Program-made: the position numbers and the translations under genes
Notes under the pieces: generated by a model
The model's database searches: none
What the model was told of the DNA's origin: nothing
Seen by the model: the letters and a program-made list of their open reading frames with translations, nothing else
DNA from: Pseudomonadales bacterium
GTDB lineage: Bacteria; Pseudomonadota; Gammaproteobacteria; Pseudomonadales; Pseudohongiellaceae
NCBI GenBank assembly: GCA_031277435.1
Contig: JAITMI010000085.1
Span: forward strand, 1 to 6,077
DNA: 6,077 nt
Direction: 5' to 3'
Shown here: one piece after another, positions 1 to 5,598 of the stretch
Position numbering within the stretch: position 1 is the stretch's first letter
How the letters are laid out: the number at the start of each line of letters is the position of its first letter

Positions 1-266
1 CGCGCATTGTTCGCCGCCCTTGGATTCCACGCGCTTGCCTCGATCCGGCACTGTGTGATGCCAGCATCAAGCAGCGCGTTAAATGCGGTAGCGGGATTCG
101 AAAACGTGCGCGGCGCGCTGCTGCGCGCCGTTGACAGCACGCTCGTGCCGCCGTTTCGGAGTGCAATATGGACCTGAAAATCCGCGCCTTCTCCTTTTAG
201 AATGACATCGGAAACGCCGTCTACATTTACAGCGGTCCTCAGTTGCTCAATTGTCATGCTCCGCAC
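1..266 (-). CDS. ParC-like partition-associated / antitoxin-like protein, N-terminal fragment
   Basis: The reading frame is open from a GTG at 266 to the left edge, giving 88 codons with the C-terminus missing. I chose the GTG because a GGGAGGG ribosome binding site (280..274) lies 7 bases ahead of it. The in-frame ATG at 257..255 has only a GGAG one base away. From that ATG the protein begins MTIEQLRTAV, and a later stretch reads FSNPATAFNALLDAGITQCR, followed by a WNP motif. From memory, this pattern (a small two-layer region, then F-x-N-P-A-x-A-x-x-x-L-x-x-x-G-I and a x-W-N-P tail) resembles plasmid ParC-family partition-associated proteins, which often precede an antitoxin-like tail and a ParE/RelE-type toxin gene. 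No such toxin is visible because the gene is cut at the edge. That the gene is real is fairly sure (codon use, ribosome binding site). The family assignment is tentative and function is inferred only by resemblance. Confidence 0.65.
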   Translation of the reverse strand, partial: MRSMTIEQLRTAVNVDGVSDVILKGEGADFQVHIALRNGGTSVLSTARSSAPRTFSNPATAFNALLDAGITQCRIEASAWNPRAANNA

Positions 267-273
267 GATTTAA

Positions 274-280
274 CCCTCCC
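274..280 (-). promoter_or_regulatory. Ribosome binding site that fixes a GTG start
   Basis: GGGAGGG on the minus strand is a near-perfect Shine-Dalgarno sequence. It lies 7 bases upstream of GTG at 266..264 but 16 bases from the in-frame ATG at 257, so it favours the GTG start for the leftmost gene. Confidence 0.6.
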
Positions 281-294
281 GCGACTGAGTCGCG
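280..294. promoter_or_regulatory. Palindrome, possible autoregulatory operator
   Basis: CGCGACTGAGTCGCG is a perfect inverted repeat with 7-base arms around a single central base. It sits directly upstream of the ribosome binding site of the leftmost minus-strand gene and downstream of an AT-rich promoter-like stretch. A short symmetric site here is what a self-repressing small DNA-binding protein (for example an antitoxin) would use. Role as operator is inference. With only one central base it would be an awkward hairpin, which favours a protein-binding site over an RNA structure. Confidence 0.4.
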
Positions 295-306
295 CACCCG
301 TGACAA

Positions 307-324
307 ACAAAGTATATTATTTGT
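307..324 (-). promoter_or_regulatory. Possible promoter -10 region with AT-rich inverted repeat
   Basis: On the minus strand TATACT (316..311), or the overlapping TAATAT (319..314), matches a sigma-70 -10 box about 45 bases ahead of the leftmost gene's GTG. The same bases lie inside an inverted repeat with arms ACAAA (307-311) and TTTGT (320-324). No good -35 hexamer is present at 16-18 bases, so the promoter call is weak. Confidence 0.3.
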
Positions 325-358
325 ATGGCATATATTTATAGATGTCTAGCGGCCTTCC

Positions 359-389
359 AAAAGGGAGGCTTGCACGGTGCAAGCCTTCC
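359..389 (-). terminator. Rho-independent-type terminator after the DUF3806 gene
   Basis: A 10-base perfect inverted repeat, AGGCTTGCAC (366-375) and GTGCAAGCCT (377-386), extends outward with a wobble pair and two G-C pairs to 363-389. Read on the minus strand it is followed at once by TTTT (362..359). It begins about 60 bases past the stop of the minus-strand DUF3806 gene and lies before the next minus-strand gene. The T run is short, so termination may be partial. The plus-strand side has no T run. Confidence 0.5.
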
Positions 390-447
390 GCTAAAGCTAA
401 GCTCGGGGCGGTTTTGCGGGGTTAAGCGCATGTTGGGCCGCAACTGG

Positions 448-882
448 CTATATATCCGCATAGTTCTCTTTCCTGATAATTTCGAGTTTCTCACGCAGGC
501 CAACGAACATATCGTGTACGTTAATTTCTTCGCCATCTTCGACTCGTTTTGAGATCATTGTTTGCGGGAATATCAAAAGCGTTGTTTCCTTGAAGCGAAC
601 GCAGGCATCTTTGCCATATTCGTCTTCCACAACCCACCAATCGTAGTGCGGTGTTTCGTTTACGAATACTTTGCCGAACAGGATTCCGAGAGATTGAAGT
701 TCTTGCGTATTTGAAACTGGAATTTTTCCGCTATTCAGAATGCGTTGCAAGCGATCCAAATCTTGCGGGCCGCCATCCATCTTCTCGCCAAGAACATCTT
801 GGGATATTTGATTCCCAAGCAGCCACATTCTTGCGATGTAGTCGATCCATTCGTTGTCTGGAGCAGAGATTATTTGCTTCAT
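448..882 (-). CDS. DUF3806 domain-containing protein
   Basis: This 144-residue soluble protein has no signal peptide or membrane segment. The N-terminal half is helical and polar (MKQIISAPDNEWIDYIARMW at the start). The C-terminal part carries the pattern I associate with DUF3806: ELQSLGILFGKVFV at about 61-74, then DWWVVEDEYGKDACVRF at 81-97, LLIFPQTMISKRVEDGEE at 102-119 and a final FVGLREKLEII helix. The family's biochemical role is not known to me. The start at 882 is chosen because GGAGA (892..888) lies 5 bases ahead. The frame stays open upstream to 1281, but that part is low-complexity, lacks conservation-like features and would run across the divergent promoter and into the metallo-hydrolase gene. 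It is followed by a hairpin terminator. It is more AT-rich than the genes to its right, which may indicate recent acquisition. Confidence 0.75.
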   Translation of the reverse strand: MKQIISAPDNEWIDYIARMWLLGNQISQDVLGEKMDGGPQDLDRLQRILNSGKIPVSNTQELQSLGILFGKVFVNETPHYDWWVVEDEYGKDACVRFKETTLLIFPQTMISKRVEDGEEINVHDMFVGLREKLEIIRKENYADI

Positions 883-932
883 GGCGCTCTCCGTTCTTGA
901 CGGCGCTGGGGTTGTTGACGAATTAGCGGTCA

Positions 933-960
933 TTGCTTCTGTACGGGCAAGGAGTATAAA
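933..960 (+). promoter_or_regulatory. Possible sigma-70 promoter for the metallo-hydrolase operon
   Basis: TTGCTT (933-938) and TATAAA (955-960) are separated by 16 bases in the 175-base gap between divergent genes. The -10 matches the consensus well and the -35 at only three positions. Transcription would begin near 967 and leave a leader of about 90 bases before the ATG at 1058. The reverse strand of the same patch reads TATACT (958..953), so a minus-strand start for the DUF3806 gene could overlap it, but no matching -35 is seen there. A second plus-strand candidate is TTGCGC (980-985) with TTATGC (1004-1009). Confidence 0.3.
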
Positions 961-1057
961 TCGCCCGGTCGCATGTTGCTTGCGCTTTTCCGCGCCCACT
1001 GCGTTATGCTCGCACCCTCCGGCACCGGTTCCGGCAAATTCATGATGAGGAAAACCA

Positions 1058-1975
1058 ATGAAAAAAATCGCCACATCGAACATCCTGGCGCTGACGCTAT
1101 TGGCGTTGGCCGTCATAAAAGTAAATGCGCAGGATGCTGACCCCGCCTTGGTGGAACAAGCGCGGCAATTGTCGGATGCGCGTTCCGAGGCCACTTTCGT
1201 GCGCCAGTGCACGGTGGAGCCGGCGCGTTTTCCTGGGCTGGGCGATGGCGTAGCGGCGGCGCCGGTCAAGCTGTTCGACAATCTTTATTACGTTGGCCGC
1301 ACCGACGTGGGCGCCTGGGTGATCGAGACTTCCGATGGGCTGGCGCTGATCGACACGCTGTATACGCCGGAAGACGCCGCCAATATCATCGTGCCGGGTA
1401 TGCGGCAGCTGGGGCTTGATCCAGACGATCTGAAAGTCGTGTTCGTCACGCATTTTCACGGCGATCACTCGGGCGGCGCGCCGTATTTTCAAGAGCGCGG
1501 CGTGAAAGTCATGCTGTCGCAAGCCGACTGGGCCAGTATGCCCGCTGGCGCCGCGCCGGATGCCGCCAGCATCGCCAGCGACGGCCAGGTAATCACTCTC
1601 GGCGATACGCCAATCACCGTGGTGCTGACGCCGGGGCATACGCCGGGCGCCATTTCGCTGATCTTCCCTGTTTTTGACCAAGGGATGCGCCATACCGCGG
1701 CGGTGATGGAACTCAGCCCGCGCGGCGGCGTCGATGTGCATCGCGAGGCGGTGGAAGGCATCGAACATCTGGGCGAATTTTTCGCGCGCGAAAACGTGGA
1801 TATTGCGCTGCATCCGCACGAAATGATTTTTGACCCAGTAGCGCGCGATTTCATCATGGGAGGCGCACAGGGCGACAATCCGCTCGTAATCGGCACGGAA
1901 GCGGTACAGCGTTTTGGCCGGATGGTGGATTTGTGCTGGCAGGCGCGAATCGTCACTCTGGAGGCCGTGCAATGA
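1058..1975 (+). CDS. Exported metallo-beta-lactamase-fold hydrolase, subclass B3-like
   Basis: This 305-residue protein has a Sec signal peptide (MKK, hydrophobic core about 8-20, likely cleavage after VNA at 24), so it should act in the periplasm. The MBL fold is shown by the strand leading to LIDT (97-100), the metal motif HFHGDHSGG starting at H132 (ligands H132, H134, D136, H137), GHTPG with H194, and a late HPH (252-254). The set H-x-H-x-D-H plus two later histidines, without a third-site Asp, follows the subclass B3 layout. The C-terminal NPLVIGTEAVQRF region also fits B3-like relatives. True beta-lactam hydrolysis is not shown; many such proteins act on lactones, thioesters or phosphodiesters. 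The start is supported by TGAGG 7 bases upstream. The stop overlaps the next gene's ATG, so the two are co-translated. Confidence 0.88.
   Translation: MKKIATSNILALTLLALAVIKVNAQDADPALVEQARQLSDARSEATFVRQCTVEPARFPGLGDGVAAAPVKLFDNLYYVGRTDVGAWVIETSDGLALIDTLYTPEDAANIIVPGMRQLGLDPDDLKVVFVTHFHGDHSGGAPYFQERGVKVMLSQADWASMPAGAAPDAASIASDGQVITLGDTPITVVLTPGHTPGAISLIFPVFDQGMRHTAAVMELSPRGGVDVHREAVEGIEHLGEFFARENVDIALHPHEMIFDPVARDFIMGGAQGDNPLVIGTEAVQRFGRMVDLCWQARIVTLEAVQ
1960..1964 (+). promoter_or_regulatory. Ribosome binding site of the TPR gene, inside the upstream gene
   Basis: GGAGG lies 7 bases before ATG at 1972-1974 and within the last codons of the metallo-hydrolase gene. It selects this start over the in-frame ATG at 1933, and together with the ATGA overlap indicates translational coupling. 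Confidence 0.7.
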
Positions 1976-2733
1976 GTAAAGCGCCGCTGATCGCCGCCGT
2001 GCTGCTGGCATTGCCAGTCGCGGCTTGGGCGCAAGAACCGCAAAGCGATGCCGCGGCGGCGCCCGAGCTTGGTGTTAGAGAAGATGCGCTGGAAGCCGCG
2101 CGTACCGCGAAATTGGAACAAGCGGCTCAGATAATCGGCGCGGGACAGCCGGAGCGCGCCATCACCGAATTCTTGGATCCGTTGATCGCCGAATATGAAA
2201 CGCAATACGCCGATTCCTCCGTGCGCGTTTACTGCGCGCGGACTTCGGCTGAATCGCTTTTTTATATGATGCAAGCCGCTAACGCCGCTAACGGCGGCGA
2301 TGCCGCTTCACGCGATGCCATCGTCATCGAGCCCACCTGGGCCTTTGCCTATCACCTGAAAGCCTATGCCCTGTTGGAAACGGCGCAGCCAGATTTGAAT
2401 CAGGCGCTGGAGCAATTGCAAAACGCCTTGACTTGTTCGCCCAACAATCCGCTATTTTGGTTTGAACTTGGCCACATACGGCAATTGCAAGGCGATTGGG
2501 CGGCAATGCTGCTGGTATTCACGCAAGCCTTGGAGTTCGTCGAGTTCGCCTCGCCCGAAGATACGAAAAATAGCGAACGGGCCCGCGCGCTGCGCGGGCA
2601 AGGTTTTGCGCTGATCGAATTGGGACGGCTCGATGAAGCTCAGGCGGCATTTGAACAATCGTTGCAAAACGAGCCGGGCAATCCCACCGCGGAGGGTGAG
2701 CTGAAATACATTGAGCAATTGCGGGCGCGTTAG
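1972..2733 (+). CDS. Periplasmic TPR-repeat protein
   Basis: This 253-residue protein begins with a signal peptide (hydrophobic 6-19, cleavage after AWA at 20). An Ala-rich linker and a helical segment (about 36-80) follow. TPR-type helix pairs can be read at about 124-157 (WAFAYHLKAYALL ... ALEQLQNALTCSPNNP), 160-191 (LFWFELGHIRQLQGDW ... FTQALEF) and 203-236 (ARALRGQGFALIELGRLDEA ... FEQSLQNEPGNP), each ending in the usual Pro-containing turn. Two cysteines (88 and 155) could form a disulphide in the periplasm. TPRs normally serve as protein-binding scaffolds, so a partner role for the co-translated metallo-hydrolase is likely but inferred. The start at 1972 has a GGAGG; starting at 1933 would place 13 residues ahead of the signal peptide. 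Confidence 0.85.
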   Translation: MSKAPLIAAVLLALPVAAWAQEPQSDAAAAPELGVREDALEAARTAKLEQAAQIIGAGQPERAITEFLDPLIAEYETQYADSSVRVYCARTSAESLFYMMQAANAANGGDAASRDAIVIEPTWAFAYHLKAYALLETAQPDLNQALEQLQNALTCSPNNPLFWFELGHIRQLQGDWAAMLLVFTQALEFVEFASPEDTKNSERARALRGQGFALIELGRLDEAQAAFEQSLQNEPGNPTAEGELKYIEQLRAR

Positions 2734-2750
2734 TTTTGCAAAGATGCGTC

Positions 2751-2781
2751 TGCGCTCATCATTGCCATTTGCGCGAGCGCA
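2751..2781. repeat. Inverted repeat in the convergent spacer
   Basis: TGCGCTC (2751-2757) and GAGCGCA (2775-2781) form a 7-base stem with a 17-base loop, in the 104-base gap where the TPR gene and yccF converge. A T run does not follow on either strand, so it is at best a weak transcript end. Nothing else was recognised in this spacer. Confidence 0.25.
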
Positions 2782-2837
2782 TGGAAAAGCGAGGATATTG
2801 CTCGGCTGGGATTGACAGGAAGCGCCTTATGGCAATG

Positions 2838-3299
2838 TCAGGCATTGTTCCTCAAGGCCGAGATGGCCGCCTCCGCATTCGATTTTCTCGCCGCTTCCGC
2901 CACTTCCTTGCTCACTATCGTTTTTCCAATTGGCGCTAGCGCAACACCAGCTAATTTGAGGTGTTGAATTCCAAAAGGGATGCCAATGATTGTGATAAAG
3001 CAAGCCAACGCGGAGGCGATATGCCCAAGCGCCAGCCAAAAGCCGGCAAAAATGAACCAAATGATATTTCCAAGCACACTCAGACCGCCGGTACCAATAT
3101 CATCTTGTTGATGTAATTCCTTACGGCTGATCGCCTCCTGCCCAAAGGGAAAAAAGGAGAATTGGCCGATGATAAAGCACGCCTTACCCCAAGGGATTCC
3201 AACGATCGTCACGAAGGCTAGTAGGCCGATCAGCCACCATGCCAAGCCCATGCAAACGCCACCGAGAATAAACCAAATGAAATTACCTATCGCGCGCAT
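2838..3299 (-). CDS. yccF: YccF family inner-membrane protein (DUF307)
   Basis: This 153-residue membrane protein closely matches the length and layout of E. coli YccF (about 148 residues). It contains two tandem YccF units. The first is at about 6-55 (NFIWFILGG ... VTIVGIPWG ... FPFGQE) and the second at about 78-126 (NIIWFIFAGFWLALGHI ... TIIGIPFGIQHLKLAGVAL). Each unit has hydrophobic helices and the hallmark I-x-G-I-P-x-G motif. A short charged tail (VSKEVAEAARKSNAE) follows, as in E. coli. The molecular function of the family is not established. The start at 3299 has AAAGG (3310..3306) 6 bases upstream. It converges with the TPR gene on its 3' side. Its GC content looks lower than that of the two-component genes. 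Being 243 bases downstream of the kinase gene, it probably has its own promoter. Confidence 0.92.
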   Translation of the reverse strand: MRAIGNFIWFILGGVCMGLAWWLIGLLAFVTIVGIPWGKACFIIGQFSFFPFGQEAISRKELHQQDDIGTGGLSVLGNIIWFIFAGFWLALGHIASALACFITIIGIPFGIQHLKLAGVALAPIGKTIVSKEVAEAARKSNAEAAISALRNNA

Positions 3300-3372
3300 T
3301 TTGTACCTTTAATTTATGATTCTGATTTGAAAAACGTAGCTAAGCGCAAGCTAACTGCGTGCGCACATACTC

Positions 3373-3482
3373 ACTATTGACATTCCCGTAAATCATGACG
3401 CATCCAGAGTACAACTTGCTCCGGCAATTGGCCCAGATCGAGAATTGCGCAGGCTGTCATGATTTGGGGAAGTCTCAATAGT
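3373..3482. repeat. 110-base element with 27-base imperfect inverted repeats (MITE-like or large hairpin)
   Basis: The left arm (3373-3399) begins ACTATTGA and ends AAATCATGAC. The right arm (3456-3482) is its inverse, beginning GTCATGATTT and ending TCAATAGT. The outer 8 and inner 10 bases pair perfectly and the 9 between pair partly, so about 22 of 27 match. The 56-base core contains a smaller repeat (GCAATT 3424-3429, AATTGC 3443-3448). No transposase fits inside and no clear target duplication flanks it. It may be a miniature transposable element, the joined ends of a deleted insertion sequence, or an RNA hairpin downstream of the kinase gene. The symmetry is plain in the sequence; the interpretation is inferred. 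Confidence 0.55.
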
Positions 3483-3493
3483 CGCAAAGGCAT
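3374..3493 (-). CDS. Possible 39-residue small protein
   Basis: A short frame runs from ATG at 3493..3491 to TAG at 3376..3374. It has AGGA about 8 bases ahead of the ATG, and its stop lies inside the left arm of the inverted repeat. The product begins MPLRLLRLPQIM and ends LWMRHDLRECQ. It has no signal peptide or recognised domain; the first residues recall AlpA-type regulators (R-L-L-R-L-P) but the resemblance does not continue. It starts about 50 bases after the kinase stop, in the same direction. The frame is short enough to be chance and overlaps a structured repeat, so the call is weak. Confidence 0.2.
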   Translation of the reverse strand: MPLRLLRLPQIMTACAILDLGQLPEQVVLWMRHDLRECQ

Positions 3494-3512
3494 GCTGTAA
3501 ATCCTATAGCCT

Positions 3513-3538
3513 TAGCGGCATCAAAGCTACTTCCGCTA
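3513..3538 (-). terminator. Weak hairpin just after the sensor kinase gene
   Basis: TAGCGG (3513-3518) pairs with CCGCTA (3533-3538) around a 14-base loop, immediately after the kinase TAA (3545..3543) on the minus strand. It lacks a T run, so it would not be a strong intrinsic terminator. The larger inverted repeat at 3373-3482 lies just beyond and may contribute to transcript ending. Confidence 0.2.
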
Positions 3539-3542
3539 TTTC

Positions 3543-4931
3543 TTACCCCAAACGGATACTGAACCGGGCGCCGCCGAGCGGGCTTTCATCGATGCGGATT
3601 TCGCCGCCATAGGCGCTCACCAATTCCACCACTACCGCGAGGCCAATGCCCTGGCCGCTGCGCACGGTGTCGGCGCGGGCGCCACGTTCGAGTACCCAGC
3701 CGCGTTTATCGGGAGCAATGCCGGGGCCGTCGTCTTCTACCGTCAGGCATAGCGTGCGGCCTTCCTGATGAGCGCTGACCGCGACGCGGCTCGCGCCATA
3801 TTTGAAGGCGTTGTCTAGCACATTGCCGCAGAGTTCCATGAGGTCGCTTTCTTCGCCGAAAAATTGCACCGTGGCGGCGGCTTCCACGCGCGTTTGCATG
3901 GCCTTGTCGCGGTATACCTTGTTCAAGGCGCTCATGATGCGCTCCAACAGCGGCGCTACCGCTACCGGCTTGGCCAACAGGCGTGAACGGTTCACTTCCA
4001 CCGCGCGCTTGAGCTGATACGACACGATCTGATCCATGCGTTCCAATTGTTCTTCCATGTCGTGCCGCTGCCGGCCATCGAGATTGGCGCCGCCTCTTAG
4101 TTCCTGCAAGGCTGCCGACAAGACCGCCAGCGGGGTTTTCAGGCTGTGCGCCAGATCGCCCAACATGCCGCGGTAACGCTGTTGCCGTTCGCGTTCGCGT
4201 TTTATCAGCAGGTTCAAGTTGCGCGTCACGGGCACGAGTTCGACGGGGTAGCTGCCTTGCAATTCGTCGCGCTCGCCGCTTTCGATGGCGGACACGTCTT
4301 CCGCCAGATTGGCCAAGGGCCGCAAGCCCCAGCGTAAAAGCAAAAGCTGCGCCACCAATAAAAACAGCGCCAGCGCGCCAAACCATAAATATAAATTGGA
4401 TTGAAATTCACGAATTTGCGCCGCCGTCGGCGCTGAGGATTCCAAAACGATGAAATTGAATTGCTGGTCCTGAACTTCCCAGTAAGTGCCATAACTGGCC
4501 CAGATCAACTCGCCCTGCCCCGGCAAGCTGAGATTGCCGTACAGCGTTTTACCCACCTTGGGAATTTGCGGCGCGCCATCGTCTTCGGCCAGGTTGAGGC
4601 TAAGGTTGAGGTTGAGCGCGGAAGGGCTGCGCCAGCGTTCGCGTCCTTCGGCATCGACGATGAAACCATAGAGGCCGGAATCGATCTGAGAAAAGCGCGC
4701 TTCCTGCGTATCCGGCAGGTAGAACGCCGCGCCGTCGGGTTCGGCCACCCCGACCAGAGCATAAATCTGCAACTGCAAACGCTCGCGCAGCGCGGCTTCG
4801 ACGCTTTCCTGGTAGGCGCGTTCCAATACCAGGCCAGCGAGGCCAAGGAACAAGATCAACAGCACGCCAAACGCCAGAAACAGGCGCGTTTGCAGCGAAT
4901 AACGCAGCTTATCGTTTGCTGGGGGAGACAT
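3543..4931 (-). CDS. PhoQ-like sensor histidine kinase
   Basis: This 462-residue inner-membrane kinase shows, in order: a short cytoplasmic N-terminus, membrane helix 1 (about 16-36), a periplasmic sensor domain (37-180), helix 2 (about 181-199), a HAMP linker (200-252) and the dimerisation/phosphoacceptor motif DLAHSLKTPLAVL with H262. The S-L-K-T-P-L-A-V-L form is characteristic of PhoQ-type kinases. The ATPase follows, with N box GNVLDNAFKYG (369-379), G1 DDGPGI (400-405) and G2 GQGIGL (426-431), all intact. It should autophosphorylate H262 and pass phosphate to the response regulator encoded immediately upstream. The sensor domain has only a small acidic patch (EDD at 116-118) rather than the long acidic cluster of enterobacterial PhoQ, so the signal may differ. 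The ATG overlaps the regulator's 3' end by 23 bases and has no clear ribosome binding site, suggesting coupled translation. Confidence 0.9.
   Translation of the reverse strand: MSPPANDKLRYSLQTRLFLAFGVLLILFLGLAGLVLERAYQESVEAALRERLQLQIYALVGVAEPDGAAFYLPDTQEARFSQIDSGLYGFIVDAEGRERWRSPSALNLNLSLNLAEDDGAPQIPKVGKTLYGNLSLPGQGELIWASYGTYWEVQDQQFNFIVLESSAPTAAQIREFQSNLYLWFGALALFLLVAQLLLLRWGLRPLANLAEDVSAIESGERDELQGSYPVELVPVTRNLNLLIKRERERQQRYRGMLGDLAHSLKTPLAVLSAALQELRGGANLDGRQRHDMEEQLERMDQIVSYQLKRAVEVNRSRLLAKPVAVAPLLERIMSALNKVYRDKAMQTRVEAAATVQFFGEESDLMELCGNVLDNAFKYGASRVAVSAHQEGRTLCLTVEDDGPGIAPDKRGWVLERGARADTVRSGQGIGLAVVVELVSAYGGEIRIDESPLGGARFSIRLG
4593..4616 (-). repeat. Hexanucleotide tandem repeat in the kinase sensor domain
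   Basis: Four consecutive 6-base units on the minus strand read CTCAAC, CTCAAC, CTTAGC, CTCAAC. They encode L-N-L-N-L-S-L-N at residues 106-113 of the PhoQ-like kinase, in the periplasmic domain. The units keep the frame, so slippage would lengthen or shorten the protein by two residues without breaking it. Confidence 0.6.
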
Positions 4932-5592
4932 TGAAGCGGTAGCCCAGGCCGCGGATGGTTTCGATGGGTTTCAGGCTTTCGTCGGGGTCGAGTTTCTGGC
5001 GCAGACGGCGCACGAACACTTCCAGTACGTTGCTGTCACGGTCGTGATCCTGATCGTACAGATGTTCGGTCAACTCGCTCTTGGAGACCACCTTGCCCGG
5101 ATGCAGCATCAAGTATTCCAATACCTTGTATTCGTAAGCGGTGAGTTCCACCGCCTCGCCGTTCACCTGAAGGCGGCGCGCGGTGGTATCGAGACTGAGC
5201 GGGCCAAAATCCAGCGCGGGCTTGGCGAAGCCGGCGGCGCGGCGCAATAAGGCATTGAGGCGGGCGCGGATCTCTTCGATCTGGAACGGTTTGACCACAT
5301 AGTCGTCGGCGCCGGCGTCGAGCCCGGCGACCTTGTCGGTCCAGTTGTCGCGCGCGGTAAGAATCAAAATCGGGTAAACGCGGCCCCTCTGGCGCAGGGT
5401 CTTGATGAGGGAAATGCCATCGAGCTGCGGCAGGCCGAGGTCGATGATGGCGGCGTCGTAGTCGTATTCGAGCCCATGATAGAGGCCCGTTTTGCCGTTG
5501 CTGGCGCTATCGACCACGTAGCCGCCGTCTTCCAGCGCCTTGACCAGCTTGGCGCGCAACAAGTCTTCGTCTTCAACGATCAAGAGCCGCAT
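4909..5592 (-). CDS. PhoP-like OmpR-family response regulator
   Basis: This 227-residue protein has a receiver domain at 1-118 with the acidic pocket E7/D8, phosphoacceptor D51 in IIDLGLPQLDG, T79 and K101 (VVKPF). A winged-helix DNA-binding domain at about 126-222 has ELTAYEYKVLEYLMLHPGK, the recognition-helix region DSNVLEVFVRRLRQKLD and the RGLGYRF wing. All are standard for OmpR/PhoB transcription factors. The length equals that of E. coli PhoP to within a few residues, and the N-DSNV/L-E-V-F motif and pairing with a PhoQ-like kinase support a PhoP-type call. It starts 6 bases after the PepSY gene's stop and its end overlaps the kinase start, placing all three in one transcript. No PhoP-box direct repeat was found in the window; the operon promoter must lie to the right, beyond the edge or in the preceding gene. 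Confidence 0.93.
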   Translation of the reverse strand: MRLLIVEDEDLLRAKLVKALEDGGYVVDSASNGKTGLYHGLEYDYDAAIIDLGLPQLDGISLIKTLRQRGRVYPILILTARDNWTDKVAGLDAGADDYVVKPFQIEEIRARLNALLRRAAGFAKPALDFGPLSLDTTARRLQVNGEAVELTAYEYKVLEYLMLHPGKVVSKSELTEHLYDQDHDRDSNVLEVFVRRLRQKLDPDESLKPIETIRGLGYRFNVSPSKR

Positions 5593-5598
5593 GGCGCG

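Noticed and set aside
344..438. attC-like integron recombination site: GTTGGGC (432-438) preceded by TTAAGCGCAT, with GTCTAGC (344-350) at the other end
   Set aside because: One end fits the core-site consensus GTTRRRY and its spacing to a TTAA box is suggestive, but the other end has AGC where AAC is required. The two ends are not mutually complementary, the intervening bases do not fold symmetrically, and the genes lie on the opposite strand to that expected. A covariance-model scan for attC sites would settle it.
448..1281. Longer 277-residue version of the DUF3806 protein starting at 1281
   Set aside because: The extra 133 residues are low-complexity, overlap the metallo-hydrolase signal peptide region on the other strand, and the internal ATG at 882 has a good ribosome binding site.
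1097..2274. Long antisense reading frames opposite the metallo-hydrolase and TPR genes
   Set aside because: They are rich in Arg, His and Ala in the manner of shadow frames, have no recognised domain, and oppose genes with clear motifs and signal peptides.
2736..2939. Plus-strand 67-codon frame in the convergent spacer
   Set aside because: It runs into the 3' end of yccF on the other strand, is rich in Arg, Cys and His, and has no ribosome binding site or domain.
3395..3481. 28-residue plus-strand frame containing a CxxCH haem-binding-like motif
   Set aside because: It has no ribosome binding site or signal peptide and lies wholly inside the inverted-repeat element, whose symmetry gives a frame of the same length on the other strand. 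The motif is probably chance.
3706..4386. 226-codon frame within the kinase gene, and plus-strand frames at 4461-4934 and 5540-6034
   Set aside because: All overlap genes with complete catalytic or structural motifs and show compositions typical of out-of-frame translation of GC-rich DNA.
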